A stretch of DNA of 64,000 bases from CAIYYX01 sp035530135 (GTDB lineage: Bacteria > Pseudomonadota > Gammaproteobacteria > Burkholderiales > Rhodocyclaceae). The first letter of the stretch is position 1, and each line of letters begins with the position of its first letter. The notes below the pieces were generated by a model that was not told the DNA's origin, did not search any database, and worked only from the letters and a program-made list of their open reading frames with translations. The translations under genes were made by a program, and so were the position numbers. The stretch is from contig DATKVJ010000021.1 of NCBI GenBank assembly GCA_035530135.1, positions 1 through 64,000 of the forward strand, given 5' to 3'. Shown in pieces: positions 15,877-23,513 of the stretch.

Positions 15877-17160
15877 ATGAAGAAAATCGCCCTCATCACC
15901 GGCATCACCGGCCAGGACGGCGCCTACCTGGCCGAGTTTCTGCTCGACAAGGGCTACGAGGTGCACGGCATCAAGCGGCGCAGCTCGCTGTTCAACACCG
16001 ACCGCATCGACCACCTGTACGAGGATCCGCACGTCCCCGACCAGCGCTTCTTCCTGCACCACGGCGACATGACCGATTCTTCCAGCCTGATCCGCATCAT
16101 CGGGCAGGTGCGGCCGGACGAGATCTACAACCTCGCGGCGCAGAGCCACGTCGCGGTGTCCTTCGAGGAGCCCGAATACACCGCGGACTCCGATGCGCTC
16201 GGTGCGCTGCGCCTGCTCGAAGCCATCCGCATCCTGGGGCTGGCGCAGAAGACGCGCTTCTACCAGGCATCCACTTCCGAACTCTACGGCCTGGTGCAGG
16301 AGACGCCGCAGAAGGAGACGACCCCCTTCTATCCGCGCAGCCCCTACGCGGTGGCCAAGCTCTACGCCTACTGGATCACCGTCAACTACCGCGAAGCCTA
16401 CGGCATCTACGCCTGCAACGGCATCCTGTTCAACCACGAGTCGAAAGTCCGCGGCGAGACCTTCGTCACGCGCAAGATCACCCGCGCCCTGGCGCGCATC
16501 AAGCTCGGTCTGCAGGACTGCGTCTATCTCGGCAACCTCTCGGCCCGCCGCGACTGGGGCCACGCCCGGGATTACGTCGAGGTGCAGTGGCTGATGCTGC
16601 AGCAGGAGCAGCCGGAGGATTTCGTCATCGCGACCGGCGTGCAGCACAGCGTGCGCGACTTCGTCAATGCCGCCGCCGGCGAACTCGGCATGCAAATCCG
16701 CTGGCAAGGCGAAGGCGTCGAGGAAAAAGCTTATTGGGTCGGATCGTCATCGCCGGGAGGCGAAACCGGATCGCCACGGCCCGAAGGGCCTGGCAATGAC
16801 GGGGATGAATCGTCTCGCGATGACGGGGATGAATCGTCATTGCGAGCGGAGCGTGGCAATCCGGGATTGCTTCGTCGCTCCGCTCCTCGCAATGACGGTA
16901 GATATCCTCGCAATGACGGTACATATCCGCGCAATGACGGTAAACATCCGATCGTCGCAGTCGATCCGCGCTACTTCCGGCCGACCGAGGTGGAGACGCT
17001 GCTGGGCGACGCGGCCAAGGCCAAAGCCAAGCTCGGCTGGACGCCGAAAACCAGCTTCGAGGAGCTGGTCGCCGAGATGGTGCGTGAGGACCTCAAATCG
17101 GCGGAGCGCGACGAACTGATCAAGCGCCACGGCTATCTCGCCTACGAACGACGTGAGTGA
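15877..17160 (+). CDS. gmd: GDP-mannose 4,6-dehydratase with an in-frame repeat insertion
   Basis: Converts GDP-mannose to GDP-4-keto-6-deoxymannose. 427 residues, whereas the family is usually about 345-375. Residues 1-285 and 359-427 are orthodox Gmd: TGITGQDGAYLAE, STSELYG with Glu135, SPYAVAK with Tyr157 and Lys161, RRDWGHARDYVE, and DPRYFRPTEVETLLGD. Between EGVEEKAYW and IVAVDPRYFRP, where the family has a short loop of about ten residues, there are about 70 low-complexity residues with repeated RNDG motifs. They are encoded by a palindromic repeat (16732-16950). The reading frame stays open, so the protein may still fold with an extruded loop, but activity is not assured. Confidence 0.9.
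   Translation: MKKIALITGITGQDGAYLAEFLLDKGYEVHGIKRRSSLFNTDRIDHLYEDPHVPDQRFFLHHGDMTDSSSLIRIIGQVRPDEIYNLAAQSHVAVSFEEPEYTADSDALGALRLLEAIRILGLAQKTRFYQASTSELYGLVQETPQKETTPFYPRSPYAVAKLYAYWITVNYREAYGIYACNGILFNHESKVRGETFVTRKITRALARIKLGLQDCVYLGNLSARRDWGHARDYVEVQWLMLQQEQPEDFVIATGVQHSVRDFVNAAAGELGMQIRWQGEGVEEKAYWVGSSSPGGETGSPRPEGPGNDGDESSRDDGDESSLRAERGNPGLLRRSAPRNDGRYPRNDGTYPRNDGKHPIVAVDPRYFRPTEVETLLGDAAKAKAKLGWTPKTSFEELVAEMVREDLKSAERDELIKRHGYLAYERRE
16732..16950 (+). repeat. Palindromic interspersed repeat inserted in frame inside gmd
   Basis: About 219 bp (73 codons) of composite repeat. A hairpin has arms at 16835-16853 and 16876-16897 (the left arm lacks three bases relative to the right). An outer palindrome-like segment ends in GGCAATGACG near 16791. 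Two 24-bp units, each containing ATGACGGGGATGAATCG, lie at about 16790-16838. Three 21-bp units around GCAATGACGGTA lie at about 16888-16950. The same building blocks occur in the intergenic element at 34141-34356. Boundaries are inferred from where the Gmd family sequence stops and resumes. Confidence 0.85.
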
Positions 17161-18157
17161 GGCCTTGCGGACGGACAGCCGGATCTACGTCGCCGGCCAT
17201 CGGGGCCTGGCCGGCTCGGCGCTGCTGCGGCGGCTCGCGGCGCGGGGCCACGCCGCGCCCATCGTGCGCAGCCATGCCGAGCTCGATCTGACCGACCAGG
17301 CGGCGGTGCGCCGCTTCTTCGACGAGGAGCGGCCCGAGCTCGTCTTCCTCGCCGCCGCCAGGGTGGGCGGGATACTCGCCAATTCCACCTACCCGGCAGA
17401 GTTCATCCGGCAGAACCTGGCGATCCAGACCAACGTGATCCACGAGGCCTGGCGCAGCGGCGTCAAACGCCTGCTGTTTCTCGGCTCGTCGTGCATCTAC
17501 CCGCGCGACTGTCCGCAGCCGATCCGGGAGGAATACCTGCTCACCGGCCCGCTCGAGCCGAGCAACCGGCCTTACGCGGTGGCCAAGATCGCCGGCATCG
17601 AAATGTGCTGGAGCTACAACCGGCAATACGGCACCGGCTACCTGGCGGCGATGCCGACCAATCTCTACGGTCCGGGCGACAACTACGACCTCCACGATTC
17701 CCACGTCCTGCCGGCGCTGATCCGCAAGATGCACGAGGCGAAGCTGCGGGGCGACAAGGAGGTCGTGGTGTGGGGCACGGGTGCTCCCCGCCGGGAATTC
17801 CTCCACAGCGAGGACATGGCCGATGCCTGCCTGCACCTCTTGAATCTGCCCGAAGCGCAGTTCGGCCGGCTGCTGGGCGCCGACTCGCCGCCGCTGGTGA
17901 ACATCGGCTGCGGCGAAGACCTCAGCATCCGCGCGCTGGCCGAACTGGTCAAAAGCATCGTCGGTTTCCCGGGCGGGCTGGCCTTCGACAGCGGCAAACC
18001 CGACGGCACGCCGCGCAAGCTGCTCGCCGTGGAGCGCCTGAGCGCCCTGGGCTGGCGCGCGACGATCGGCCTCGAAGGCGGCATCGCGCGCGCCTATGCC
18101 GACTATCTGGCGGCGCCGGGCGGGAGGTCGGCCGGCCACCCAACGTGGCGGCCGTGA
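17153..18157 (+). CDS. fcl: GDP-L-fucose synthase (GDP-4-keto-6-deoxymannose 3,5-epimerase/4-reductase)
   Basis: Completes GDP-L-fucose synthesis from the Gmd product. 334 residues, starting at a GTG that overlaps the end of gmd by eight bases. The N-terminus IYVAGHRGLAGSALLRRL is the NADP-binding motif of this family. GSSCIYPRDCPQPIREEYLL and RPYAVAKIAG (YxxxK) hold the active-site Ser, Cys, Tyr and Lys, and GTGAPRREFLHSEDMADA is typical. Followed directly by the flippase gene, whose GTG overlaps its stop. The pair gmd-fcl indicates fucose, or a derivative, in the surface glycan. Confidence 0.95.
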   Translation: MSEALRTDSRIYVAGHRGLAGSALLRRLAARGHAAPIVRSHAELDLTDQAAVRRFFDEERPELVFLAAARVGGILANSTYPAEFIRQNLAIQTNVIHEAWRSGVKRLLFLGSSCIYPRDCPQPIREEYLLTGPLEPSNRPYAVAKIAGIEMCWSYNRQYGTGYLAAMPTNLYGPGDNYDLHDSHVLPALIRKMHEAKLRGDKEVVVWGTGAPRREFLHSEDMADACLHLLNLPEAQFGRLLGADSPPLVNIGCGEDLSIRALAELVKSIVGFPGGLAFDSGKPDGTPRKLLAVERLSALGWRATIGLEGGIARAYADYLAAPGGRSAGHPTWRP

Positions 18158-19500
18158 TCGCGCGCCGGACCGGCTCGCCGCTGCCGGGACGTCGGCACAG
18201 CCTGTCCTCGGCGGCCCTGGCGGTGGGCGCGATGACCGTGCTGGTCGGGCTGGCGACGCTGATCCGCGAGCAGCTCGTCGCCCACTATTTCGGCGCCGGC
18301 GACGCCGTCGATGCCTTCGTCATGGCCTCGACGCTGCCGCTCTTCCTGATCACCGTCGTCGCCGCCTCCCTGGCCTCGGCCCACGTGCCGGTGGCGATGG
18401 CCCTGAGGGCGCGCGCGGGTGCGGCAGCCGGCGCGGAACTCTCCGCCGCGGTATTGACGCTGCTGACCGCCGTCCTGGTCGCCTGCGCCGTACTCTTGTG
18501 GCTGGCCGCGCCCTTCTACATCGGCTGGGTGGCGACGGGCTTCGACGCGGGCAAGCGCCGGCTGGCCGAACAACTGCTGTTCCTGCTGCTGCCGATGCTG
18601 GTGCTGGGCGGGACTTCGGCTTTTCTGACCGCGGAGCTGAACGCCGCCGGGCGCTTCGCCATTCCGGCGCTGGCCCCCGCGCTGGTGCCGGTGATGGCCG
18701 GGGCGGGCGTCTATGGGCTGCATTCCGGCTTGGGCATCGTCGCGCTGGCCTACGCCACCGACGCCGGCTACGCGCTCCAGTTCCTGGTGCTGGGCGGGCT
18801 GTTGCTGCGCGCGCAGCGGATGGTGAGGCCCAGCCTCGAGCGCCGGCGCGCCGAGCTCGGGCAGGTCGCCAGGAATTACCTGCCGCTGGTCGGCGGCGCC
18901 GCCCTGATGGCGACCACGCCGCTGCTCGACCAGGCCATGGCGTCCTGGCTGGCGCCGGGCAGCGTGGCGCTCTTGAGCTTCGGCAGCGTCCTCACGATGT
19001 TCGCTTCCGGTTTCGGCGCGCGGGTTCTCGGCGGGCCGGCGCTCAGCGTTTTTTCGGCGCTGGTGGCGCGGGCGGAGTGGGCGCGGCTGGACGCGGAGTT
19101 CGCTCGCTCGATGAAGCTCGCGGTCCTCGTCTCCCTGCCGATTTCTGCCGCGTTGGCGCTGTTTTCCGGGCCGATCGTCGCGCTGGTGTTCGGCGGCGGC
19201 GCGTTCACCCTTGCTACCGCCCTGGAAGTCGCGAGGGTCCAGCAGATGCTCTGCCTGCAGATACCCTGGTACGTGGCGTCGATCCTGGCGGTGAGACTGC
19301 TCTCGGCGCTGGGCATGAACCGCCAGGTATTCGCCGTCGCCGCGGCGAACGTGCTGCTCAACGCGCTGCTGAATTTCCTGTTGATGCGCTGGCTGGGCGT
19401 GGCCGGCATCGCCCTGGCCACCGCGCTGGTGTACGCCTTTTCCTGCGCCGCCTGCTGGCGCCTGGCGAGCCGGCGCCTGACGCTGCTCGGCGGCAGCTGA
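18154..19500 (+). CDS. MurJ/MviN-like polysaccharide lipid flippase
   Basis: A polytopic membrane protein of 448 residues with about a dozen hydrophobic helices, MOP-superfamily type. Visible hallmarks are IREQLVAHYFGAGDAVDAFVMA near the N-terminus and LVFGGGAFT, PWYVASILAVRLLSALGMN in the second half. It resembles MurJ, which flips lipid II, but its place among glycan genes suggests that it exports an undecaprenyl-linked glycan. The start is a GTG overlapping the fcl stop (GTGA); another GTG nine bases upstream is possible. No separate housekeeping murJ is in the window for comparison. Confidence 0.8.
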   Translation: MIARRTGSPLPGRRHSLSSAALAVGAMTVLVGLATLIREQLVAHYFGAGDAVDAFVMASTLPLFLITVVAASLASAHVPVAMALRARAGAAAGAELSAAVLTLLTAVLVACAVLLWLAAPFYIGWVATGFDAGKRRLAEQLLFLLLPMLVLGGTSAFLTAELNAAGRFAIPALAPALVPVMAGAGVYGLHSGLGIVALAYATDAGYALQFLVLGGLLLRAQRMVRPSLERRRAELGQVARNYLPLVGGAALMATTPLLDQAMASWLAPGSVALLSFGSVLTMFASGFGARVLGGPALSVFSALVARAEWARLDAEFARSMKLAVLVSLPISAALALFSGPIVALVFGGGAFTLATALEVARVQQMLCLQIPWYVASILAVRLLSALGMNRQVFAVAAANVLLNALLNFLLMRWLGVAGIALATALVYAFSCAACWRLASRRLTLLGGS

Positions 19501-19510
19501 GGGGGCTGCC

Positions 19511-20437
19511 GTGCCGATCGAACGATCCCTCTGCGTCGTCTGCGCTGCTGCGGTGAGCCGCAGCGATCGCCGGGCCGCCCGCGACCTCGACCTGCCGCCA
19601 GAATTTCGGGTGATGCGCTGTCCTGTCTGCGGGCTGCGCTGGCTCGATCCGATGCCGACCGCGGAAGAGTACCGGCTGATGTACGAGGCGCTGTATTTCG
19701 GCGGCGCGGGCGCCGCGGTTCCGGACTGGATGCGCCAGTTCGCCGCCCAGCCTTACCAGGACAACGTCCTCGGGCAGCGCCGCGACGCCTATCGGCGGCG
19801 CCTGGCGCGGCTGGCCCGGGCGTTTCCGGCCAGGGGCACGCTGCTCGACGTCGGGCTGGCCAGCGGCGAGTTCGCCGTGATGGCGCAGCAGGACGGCTGG
19901 AAGGTGGCCGGCCTCGACGTCAGCGAGCGCGCTTGCGAGCTGGCGCGCGCCCAGGGCATCAGGGCCTGGCGGGGCGCCCTGGAGGAGATCGATTTTTCCG
20001 GCGAGCGCTTCGACGTCATCCACTTGAGCCATGTCTTCGAGCACTTCGTCGACCCGCGGGCGGCGTTGCGCGTGATGCGCGGACTCATGGCTCCGGCTTC
20101 GCTGCTGCTGATCGAGGTGCCGAACCAGTTCGACAGCTGGGTCAGGCGGCTCGCCCGCGGCGCCAGGGGACTCGGCCTGCTGACGCCGATAGCGCGCAGC
20201 GTCTGGTCGATTCATCACCCCTACTTCTACAGCCAGCGGACCCTGGCCCGGCTGGTCCTGGGCGAAGGCTTCGAGCTCGAATGGCTGCGCAGCCATTTCC
20301 CCGAGCGCTGGCGCAGCAGCCCGGTGCGCCGGCTGCTGGGCGCGGTGGATCTGGTCGCCGACCGGCTGCGGCGCTGCGGCGACGACATCGAGCTCGCGGT
20401 GCGCATCGCGCCCGCCATCCGGGAGCCGGCGGCGTGA
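19511..20437 (+). CDS. Class I SAM-dependent methyltransferase with N-terminal zinc ribbon
   Basis: Probably methylates a sugar or a lipid-linked glycan intermediate. 308 residues. An N-terminal zinc-ribbon-like knuckle has Cys8, Cys11, Cys37 and Cys40 (CVVC and CPVC). The methyltransferase fold follows: motif I GTLLDVGLASGEFAV, GLDVSERA, and FDVIHLSHVFEHFVDPRAAL. Motif I lacks the usual second glycine pattern (GxGxG reads GLASG). A histidine-rich HHPYFYSQRTL occurs near residue 238, typical of glycan-locus methyltransferases. GTG start with GGGGG ahead of it; its stop overlaps the next gene (GTGA). Confidence 0.8.
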   Translation: MPIERSLCVVCAAAVSRSDRRAARDLDLPPEFRVMRCPVCGLRWLDPMPTAEEYRLMYEALYFGGAGAAVPDWMRQFAAQPYQDNVLGQRRDAYRRRLARLARAFPARGTLLDVGLASGEFAVMAQQDGWKVAGLDVSERACELARAQGIRAWRGALEEIDFSGERFDVIHLSHVFEHFVDPRAALRVMRGLMAPASLLLIEVPNQFDSWVRRLARGARGLGLLTPIARSVWSIHHPYFYSQRTLARLVLGEGFELEWLRSHFPERWRSSPVRRLLGAVDLVADRLRRCGDDIELAVRIAPAIREPAA

Positions 20438-21582
20438 TCCGGATCGCCCACGTCATCACCGGCCTCGACGTCGGCGGCGCCGAGATGATGCTCTACAAGC
20501 TGCTCTCGGCCGGCGATCGCTCCCGCTTCGAGTCGCGCGTGTATTGCCTCACCGGCGGCGGGCCGATGGCTGAGCGCATCGAGGCGCTCGGCGTGCCGGT
20601 CGTGGCGCTCGGCGCGCGCGGCGGGCTCTCCTTCCTGGCGGCGCTGCCGCGCCTGGCCGGGGCGCTGCGCGCCTTCGCTCCGGACGTGGTGCAGACCTGG
20701 CTCTACCACGCCGACCTGGCCGGGCTTCTGGTCCGCCCCTGGCTCGGCGACGCGCGCCTGTGCTGGAACCTGCGCTGCTCGGTGCTCGGCCCGGGGGAAT
20801 ATCCGTGGGCGACGCGGGCCCTGGTCCGGACGCTCGGCTGGCTCTCGCCCCTGCCGAGCCTGGTCATGGCCAATTCGGCGGCGGGCCGGGCCGCCCACGC
20901 CGCCGTCGGCTACCGTCCGCGGCGCTGGGAGCTGGTGGCCAACGGCTTCGACACGCGGATTTTCCGGCCCGATGCGGCGCTGCGTCTGGCGCTGCGCCAG
21001 TCGCTGGCGATCCCCGCGGACGCCCCGGTGATCGGCATGGCCGGCCGCTACCATCCGATGAAGGATCACGCCGGCTTCCTCCACGCCGCGCGCCGGCTGC
21101 TCGATGCCAGGCCGCAGGCGCATTTCGTCCTCGCCGGCCGCGAGGTCGATGACGCCAATGCGCCGTTGCGGGCGCTGGTCATGCGTCTGGGCTTGCGCGC
21201 GAAGGTCCATCTGCTCGGCGAGCGCGCCGACGTGGCGGCGGTGATGAACGGCCTCGATGTGTTCACGCTCTGCTCGGTGATGGGCGAGGGCTTTCCCAAC
21301 GTCGTCGGCGAGGCGATGGCCTGTGCCCTGCCCTGCGTGGTGACCGACGTCGGCGACGCGCGCGCCGTGCTGGGGGATGCCGGCCTGGCGGTGCCGCCGT
21401 CGGACGCCGCGGCCCTGGCGGCCGCCTGGCTCGAGTTGCTCGACTTGCCCGCCGCCGAGCGCCGCCGTCTGGGCGAGGCGGCGCGCGCCCGGGTCGAAGA
21501 ACACTACTCGCTGGCCGCCGCCGTCGGGCGTTACGAACGGATCTACGAGGGGCTGGCGGCGCAGACCAGCGACGGCGGCTAG
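20434..21582 (+). CDS. GT4-family glycosyltransferase
   Basis: Cytoplasmic-face enzyme that transfers a sugar from an activated nucleotide donor to the growing lipid-linked glycan; donor and acceptor cannot be read from the sequence. 382 residues. N-terminal Rossmann domain begins IRIAHVITGLDVGGAEMMLY, a signature of this GT4 subgroup. The C-terminal domain has VIGMAGRYHPMKDHAGFL and the EGFPNVVGEAMACALP motif, an EX7E-type nucleotide-sugar site. The GTG start overlaps the methyltransferase stop, so it is translationally coupled. Two bases separate it from asnB. Confidence 0.88.
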   Translation: MIRIAHVITGLDVGGAEMMLYKLLSAGDRSRFESRVYCLTGGGPMAERIEALGVPVVALGARGGLSFLAALPRLAGALRAFAPDVVQTWLYHADLAGLLVRPWLGDARLCWNLRCSVLGPGEYPWATRALVRTLGWLSPLPSLVMANSAAGRAAHAAVGYRPRRWELVANGFDTRIFRPDAALRLALRQSLAIPADAPVIGMAGRYHPMKDHAGFLHAARRLLDARPQAHFVLAGREVDDANAPLRALVMRLGLRAKVHLLGERADVAAVMNGLDVFTLCSVMGEGFPNVVGEAMACALPCVVTDVGDARAVLGDAGLAVPPSDAAALAAAWLELLDLPAAERRRLGEAARARVEEHYSLAAAVGRYERIYEGLAAQTSDGG

Positions 21583-21584
21583 CC

Positions 21585-23513
21585 ATGTGCGGCATTGCAG
21601 GCCTGTGGGAAGAGCTCGGCCAGGGCGCCGGCGCGGATGCGCGCGCCGCCGTGGACGCCATGACCGCGACGCTGGTGCATCGCGGGCCCGACGACGGCGG
21701 CTGCTGGCAGGACCCGGCGGCGGGACTGGCGCTGGGCCACCGCCGCCTGTCCATCCTCGATCTGTCGCCCGCCGGCCATCAGCCGATGCTCTCCCGCTGC
21801 GGCCGCTACGTCACCGTCTTCAACGGCGAGATCTACAACCACGCCGAACTGCGCGCGGCCCTGGGCGATGCCCGCTGGCGCGGCCACTCGGACACCGAGA
21901 CGCTGCTCGAGGCGGTCGCGCGCTGGGGCATCGTCGCCGCCCTGAAACGCTGCACCGGGATGTTCGCCCTGGCGCTGTGGGATCGCGAGCGGCGGGAACT
22001 GCACCTGGCGCGCGATCGGCTGGGCGAGAAGCCGCTGTATTACGGCCGGCTGGGCCGAACGCTGGTCTTCGCCTCGGAACTCAAGGCGCTGCGCGCGCAT
22101 CCGGACTGGCGCGGCGAGATCGACCGCGGCGCCCTGGCGCTGCTGCTGCGGCACAACTGCATCCCGGCGCCGCATTCGATCTATCGCGGCATCCACAAGC
22201 TGATGCCGGCGACCCTCCTGACGCTGCGCGCCGACGGTTCCTCCGATGAGACGCGCTATTGGTCGGCGCGCGAGGTCGCCGAACGCGGCGTCAATGAGCC
22301 GTTCGCGGGCAGCGAGGACGAGGCCGCCGCGGAGCTTGAGCGTCTGCTGTCGCGCTCGGTCGCTCGGCAGATGGTCGCCGACGTGCCGCTCGGCGCCTTC
22401 CTTTCCGGCGGCATCGACTCGTCGCTCGTCGTGGCGCTGATGCAGGTCCAGAGCGCCCGGCCGGTGAAGTCCTTCACCATCGGCTTCAACGAGCCCGGCT
22501 ACGACGAAGCCGGGCATGCCCGTGCCGTGGCGCATCATCTGGGCACCGAGCACACCGAGCTCACCGTCTCGCCGCGGCAGGCGCTGGAAGTGATTCCGCG
22601 GCTGCCGGAACTCTACGACGAACCCTTCTCCGACGCGTCGCAGATCCCGACCTTCCTGGTGGCGCAGTTGGCGCGCGAGCAGGTGGCGGTGAGCCTGTCC
22701 GGCGACGGCGGCGACGAGCTGTTCGGCGGCTACAACCGCTATTTCCTCGGCCGCAGCCTGTGGCGCAGGATAGGCTGGCTGCCGCGCGGCGTGCGCCGGG
22801 CCGCGGCCTCGGCCATCGCCGCGCTGCCGCCGGCCGGCTGGGATGCGCTGTTCTCCTGTCTGCCCCGTCTGCGCCACGCCCGTCCCGGAGACAAGCTGCA
22901 CAAGCTGGCCGGAATCCTCGGCGCGAGAGACGCCGACGAAATCTACCGCCGGCTGGTCTCGCACTGGCAGCATCCGGCTGCGGTGGTCATCGGCGGCGCC
23001 GAGCCGGTCACTGCGCTCACCGACAGCGGCGCTTGGCCCGAGCTGCCCGACTTCACGCAGCGCATGATGTACCTCGACCTGGTGAGCTACCTGCCCGACG
23101 ACATCCTGGTCAAGGTCGATCGCGCCGCCATGGGCGTGAGCCTGGAGACGCGGGTGCCGATGCTCGACCACGAACTGGTCGAGTTCGCCTGGCGGGTGCC
23201 GCTGTCGATGAAGATCCGCGGCGGCCAGGGCAAGTGGCTGCTGCGCCGGGTGCTCCACAAGCACGTGCCGCGCGAACTGATAGAGCGGCCCAAGATGGGC
23301 TTCGGCGTGCCGATCGATGCCTGGCTGCGCGGGCCCTTGCGCGACTGGGCCGAGGCGCTGCTGGACGAGGCGCGCTTGGCGCGCGAGGGCTATTTCGATC
23401 CCCGGACCATCCGAACCAGGTGGCGCGAGCACCTCTCGGGCAGGCGCAACTGGCAGTATCAGCTGTGGGACGTGTTGATGTTCCAGGCGTGGCTGGAGCA
23501 CAACGGTGGCTAA
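21585..23513 (+). CDS. asnB: Glutamine-dependent asparagine synthetase of a glycan locus
   Basis: A two-domain enzyme of 642 residues. The N-terminal class II glutaminase domain begins MCGIAGLW, with Cys2 as nucleophile. The synthetase domain has the pyrophosphate loop FLSGGIDSSLV and LSGDGGDELFGGYNRYF. It makes asparagine from aspartate, or in glycan clusters (WbpS-like members) may amidate a uronic acid or other carboxyl group of the glycan; the genomic setting favours the latter but does not prove it. The last eight bases overlap the next glycosyltransferase gene. Length and motifs are complete. Confidence 0.9.
   Translation: MCGIAGLWEELGQGAGADARAAVDAMTATLVHRGPDDGGCWQDPAAGLALGHRRLSILDLSPAGHQPMLSRCGRYVTVFNGEIYNHAELRAALGDARWRGHSDTETLLEAVARWGIVAALKRCTGMFALALWDRERRELHLARDRLGEKPLYYGRLGRTLVFASELKALRAHPDWRGEIDRGALALLLRHNCIPAPHSIYRGIHKLMPATLLTLRADGSSDETRYWSAREVAERGVNEPFAGSEDEAAAELERLLSRSVARQMVADVPLGAFLSGGIDSSLVVALMQVQSARPVKSFTIGFNEPGYDEAGHARAVAHHLGTEHTELTVSPRQALEVIPRLPELYDEPFSDASQIPTFLVAQLAREQVAVSLSGDGGDELFGGYNRYFLGRSLWRRIGWLPRGVRRAAASAIAALPPAGWDALFSCLPRLRHARPGDKLHKLAGILGARDADEIYRRLVSHWQHPAAVVIGGAEPVTALTDSGAWPELPDFTQRMMYLDLVSYLPDDILVKVDRAAMGVSLETRVPMLDHELVEFAWRVPLSMKIRGGQGKWLLRRVLHKHVPRELIERPKMGFGVPIDAWLRGPLRDWAEALLDEARLAREGYFDPRTIRTRWREHLSGRRNWQYQLWDVLMFQAWLEHNGG

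Noticed and set aside
16887..16950. Three 21-bp tandem units that look at first like a small CRISPR array
   Set aside because: There are no unique spacers of regular length, no leader and no cas genes; the units are translated and belong to the gmd insertion.
16732..16950. gmd as a pseudogene
   Set aside because: The insert contains no stop and its length is a multiple of three; both flanks keep all Gmd motifs, so a broken gene is not shown by the sequence.
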